Shown here: piece after piece, positions 62,541-64,000 of the stretch
Layout of the letters: each line of letters starts with the position of its first letter
Numbering within the stretch: the stretch's first letter is position 1
Assembly (NCBI RefSeq): GCF_020171315.1
Contig: NZ_JAIUZP010000007.1
Coordinates: 1 to 64,000 of the forward strand
From: Pseudooceanicola nanhaiensis
Lineage (GTDB): Bacteria; Pseudomonadota; Alphaproteobacteria; Rhodobacterales; Rhodobacteraceae
DNA length: 64,000 nucleotides
Direction: 5' to 3'
Translations under genes and position numbers: made by a program
Notes under the pieces: model-generated
Database searches by the model: none
The model's input: the letters and a program-made list of their open reading frames with translations, nothing else
Told to the model about the DNA's origin: nothing

Positions 62541-63563
62541 ATGGGCTACAAAGTCGTCGTCGCAGGTGCCACGGGTAACGTGGGCCGCGAAATGCTGAAC
62601 ATCCTCGCCGAGCGGGAATTCCCCGTCGACGAAATCGCAGCACTTGCCTCGCGCAGGTCGCTTGGCACCGAAGTCAGCTTTGGCGAGAAGACACTGAAGA
62701 CCCAGGATCTGGATACCTTCGACTTCACCGGCTGGGACATCGCGCTCTTCGCCGTGGGCTCGGGCCCGACCAAGGAATACGCGCCGAAGGCCGCCGCCGC
62801 GGGCTGCGTGGTGATCGACAACTCGTCGCTCTACCGCTACGACCCCGATGTGCCGCTGGTGGTTCCGGAAGTGAACCCCGAGGCCGTGGACGGCTACGCG
62901 AAGAAGAACATCATCGCGAACCCGAACTGCTCGACCGCGCAGATGGTCGTGGCGCTGAAGCCGCTGCATGACCGCGCGAAGATCAAGCGCGTCGTGGTCT
63001 CGACCTACCAGTCGGTGTCCGGCTCGGGCAAGGAAGGCATCGACGAACTCTGGGATCAGACCAAGTCGATCTACAACCCGACCCAGGACTACGAGCCCAA
63101 GAAGTTCACCAAGCAGATCGCCTTCAACGTGATTCCGCACATCGACGTCTTCATGGAAGACGGCTCGACCAAGGAAGAATGGAAGATGGTCGCCGAGACC
63201 AAGAAGATCGTGGACCCGTCCATCAAGGTCACCGCGACCTGCGTGCGCGTGCCGGTCTTCGTCGGTCACTCGGAATCGATCAACATCGAGACCGAGGAGT
63301 TCCTCGACGAGGACGAGGCTCGCGACATCCTGCGCGAGGCCCCCGGCATCATGGTGATCGACAAGCGCGAAGACGGTGGCTACGTCACCCCGATCGAATG
63401 CGTGGGCGATTACGCGACCTTCATCAGCCGCATCCGTCAGGACAGCACCATCGACAATGGTCTGAACTTCTGGTGCGTCTCGGACAACCTGCGCAAGGGC
63501 GCGGCGCTGAACGCGGTTCAGATCGCCGAGACGCTGGGCAAGCGGGTGCTGAAGAAGGGCTGA
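62541..63563 (+). CDS. asd: Aspartate-semialdehyde dehydrogenase
   Basis: The protein has 340 residues. The nucleotide motif G-A-T-G-N-V-G-R is at 9-16. The active site is N-P-N-C133-S-T, and the substrate segment lies around H-S-E-S-I-N-I-E near 250. It reduces aspartyl phosphate for Lys, Thr, Met and diaminopimelate synthesis in the cytosol. The Met at 62541 follows AAGGAG; the seven-codon longer frame was rejected. Many codons are C/G-ending and regular, as in highly expressed genes. Confidence 0.96.
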   Translation: MGYKVVVAGATGNVGREMLNILAEREFPVDEIAALASRRSLGTEVSFGEKTLKTQDLDTFDFTGWDIALFAVGSGPTKEYAPKAAAAGCVVIDNSSLYRYDPDVPLVVPEVNPEAVDGYAKKNIIANPNCSTAQMVVALKPLHDRAKIKRVVVSTYQSVSGSGKEGIDELWDQTKSIYNPTQDYEPKKFTKQIAFNVIPHIDVFMEDGSTKEEWKMVAETKKIVDPSIKVTATCVRVPVFVGHSESINIETEEFLDEDEARDILREAPGIMVIDKREDGGYVTPIECVGDYATFISRIRQDSTIDNGLNFWCVSDNLRKGAALNAVQIAETLGKRVLKKG

Positions 63564-63595
63564 TCCGCGGGATCGGTTCTCTGAAAGGTTTCAGG

Positions 63596-63623
63596 AAAGG
63601 GCGGCGCCTTGCGCCGCCCTTTT
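63596..63623 (+). terminator. Rho-independent terminator of asd
   Basis: AAAGGGCGGCGC-CTT-GCGCCGCCCTTTT is a 12-bp stem including the A/T ends, with a three-base loop, 33 bases after the stop. Confidence 0.88.
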
Positions 63624-63641
63624 CGCGTGCCGCGGCGGGCA

Positions 63642-63705
63642 GGGGGGCTGTCTGCCCCCCGTCGCGTGCCGCGACTCCCCCCGAGGATATTTGGGAACAG
63701 TGGAT
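63642..63705 (-). repeat. Dispersed intergenic repeat, copy B
   Basis: Read on the minus strand it matches copy A: ATCCTCGGGGGG, hairpin 1 GTCGCG-GCA-CGCGAC (63661-63675) and hairpin 2 GGGGGGC-AGACA-GCCCCCC (63642-63660). Compared with copy A, hairpin 1 differs at both partners of one base pair. The tail ATATTTGGGAACAGTGGATG equals copy C. Confidence 0.75.
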
Positions 63706-63847
63706 GGGGTGGGTGGTTTCCTGCCGGATGACGCCGGGGCTGCGGTACCGCTGTTGACCGGGGCGCGGGGGGCTCCCACAAAAAGGTCATTTGATTGTGA
63801 TGCGGTGGCGGCGGAAGGCTGGCCGTTACCCTGATGGAGAGGTCTTC

Positions 63848-64000
63848 ATGCGTTCTTTTCTGATTTTGCCCCTGATTTTACCCCTGCCCCTGCTGTTTCC
63901 CCTCGCCGCGCTGGCAGAGGATTTTTCCGTCTCCGGCACCATCGACGGTGTGACGGTCTATCCGGACGGGGCCAGTATCACCCGCGCCATTCCCTATTCC
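63848..64000 (+). CDS. MuiA-like (DUF4139/DUF4140) exported protein, N-terminal 51 residues
   Basis: This is an ATG behind GGAGAGG. The signal peptide is rich in Leu and Pro and ends around L-A-A-L-A-E (about residue 23). The mature start I-D-G-V-T-V-Y-P-D-G-A-S-I-T-R is the typical opening of the DUF4140 domain in mucoidy-inhibitor MuiA-like proteins. The gene runs off the window, so domains and length cannot be checked. Confidence 0.7.
   Translation, partial: MRSFLILPLILPLPLLFPLAALAEDFSVSGTIDGVTVYPDGASITRAIPYS

Overview
The window is high-GC DNA with tight, overlapping operons. Its gene content is typical of a Rhodobacterales (Roseobacter/Rhodobacter-like) alphaproteobacterium: many solute-binding-protein transporters (two dipeptide/nickel-type ABC systems, one Liv-type ABC system, one tripartite tricarboxylate transporter), a six-gene Mrp antiporter with fused A and B subunits, an HWE-type histidine kinase, a PAS-LuxR regulator and a biotin/DMSO-sulfoxide-reductase relative. 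I found no rRNA, tRNA, CRISPR or prophage. The left edge (1-150) is the right end of an IS3-family insertion sequence.

Region 1 (307-3310): an SLC13-type permease with two RCK_C/TrkA_C domains and a Gfo/Idh/MocA oxidoreductase. Region 2 (3517-12620): eight co-directional, mostly overlapping minus-strand genes. In transcription order they encode a large exported protein with four CxxC repeats, two SGNH hydrolases (one a lipoprotein), an MBOAT acyltransferase, a small one-helix membrane protein, a Tat-exported L,D-transpeptidase, an exported beta-propeller and a CapA-like phosphoesterase. This looks like an envelope-glycan O-acylation/remodelling operon of unusual composition and is the best candidate here for an undescribed system.

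Region 3 (12895-32661): a catabolic island. It holds a Mo-enzyme without an export signal, an ABC transporter operon ending in a 3-carboxymuconate-cycloisomerase-like lyase, a LysR regulator, a tctC-tctB-tctA-aroE-quiC operon (uptake plus conversion of hydroaromatic acids to protocatechuate), a second LysR and a divergent flavoprotein/TIM-barrel pair. Two 17-bp CTTGC-N7-GCAAG palindromes, one at the ABC/Mo-enzyme promoter region and one at the first lysR start, suggest that this LysR protein controls both.

Region 4 (32665-35986): the divergent HxlR regulator/qorB quinone-reductase pair, an Rrf2 regulator with a Cys cluster, and a DadA/PuuB-like amine oxidase. Region 5 (36206-42774): mrpAB-C-D-E-F-G plus a GNAT gene. 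Region 6 (42854-48337): an OmpA lipoprotein, an AraC-MGMT fusion, fbp, rpe, the HWE kinase and PAS-LuxR. Region 7 (48748-56003): a second dipeptide-type ABC operon with an aldehyde dehydrogenase and an SDR, facing the PAS-LuxR gene across a perfect 20-bp palindrome. Region 8 (56210-64000): a Liv-type ABC operon, an MFS transporter, asd and the start of a MuiA-like (DUF4139) gene.

Two cross-cutting signals stand out. A short dispersed intergenic repeat, built of two hairpins with a base-pair covariation between copies, occurs four times between 44.6 and 63.7 kb. In all four binding-protein-dependent transport operons the binding-protein gene comes first and is followed by a strong stem-loop.
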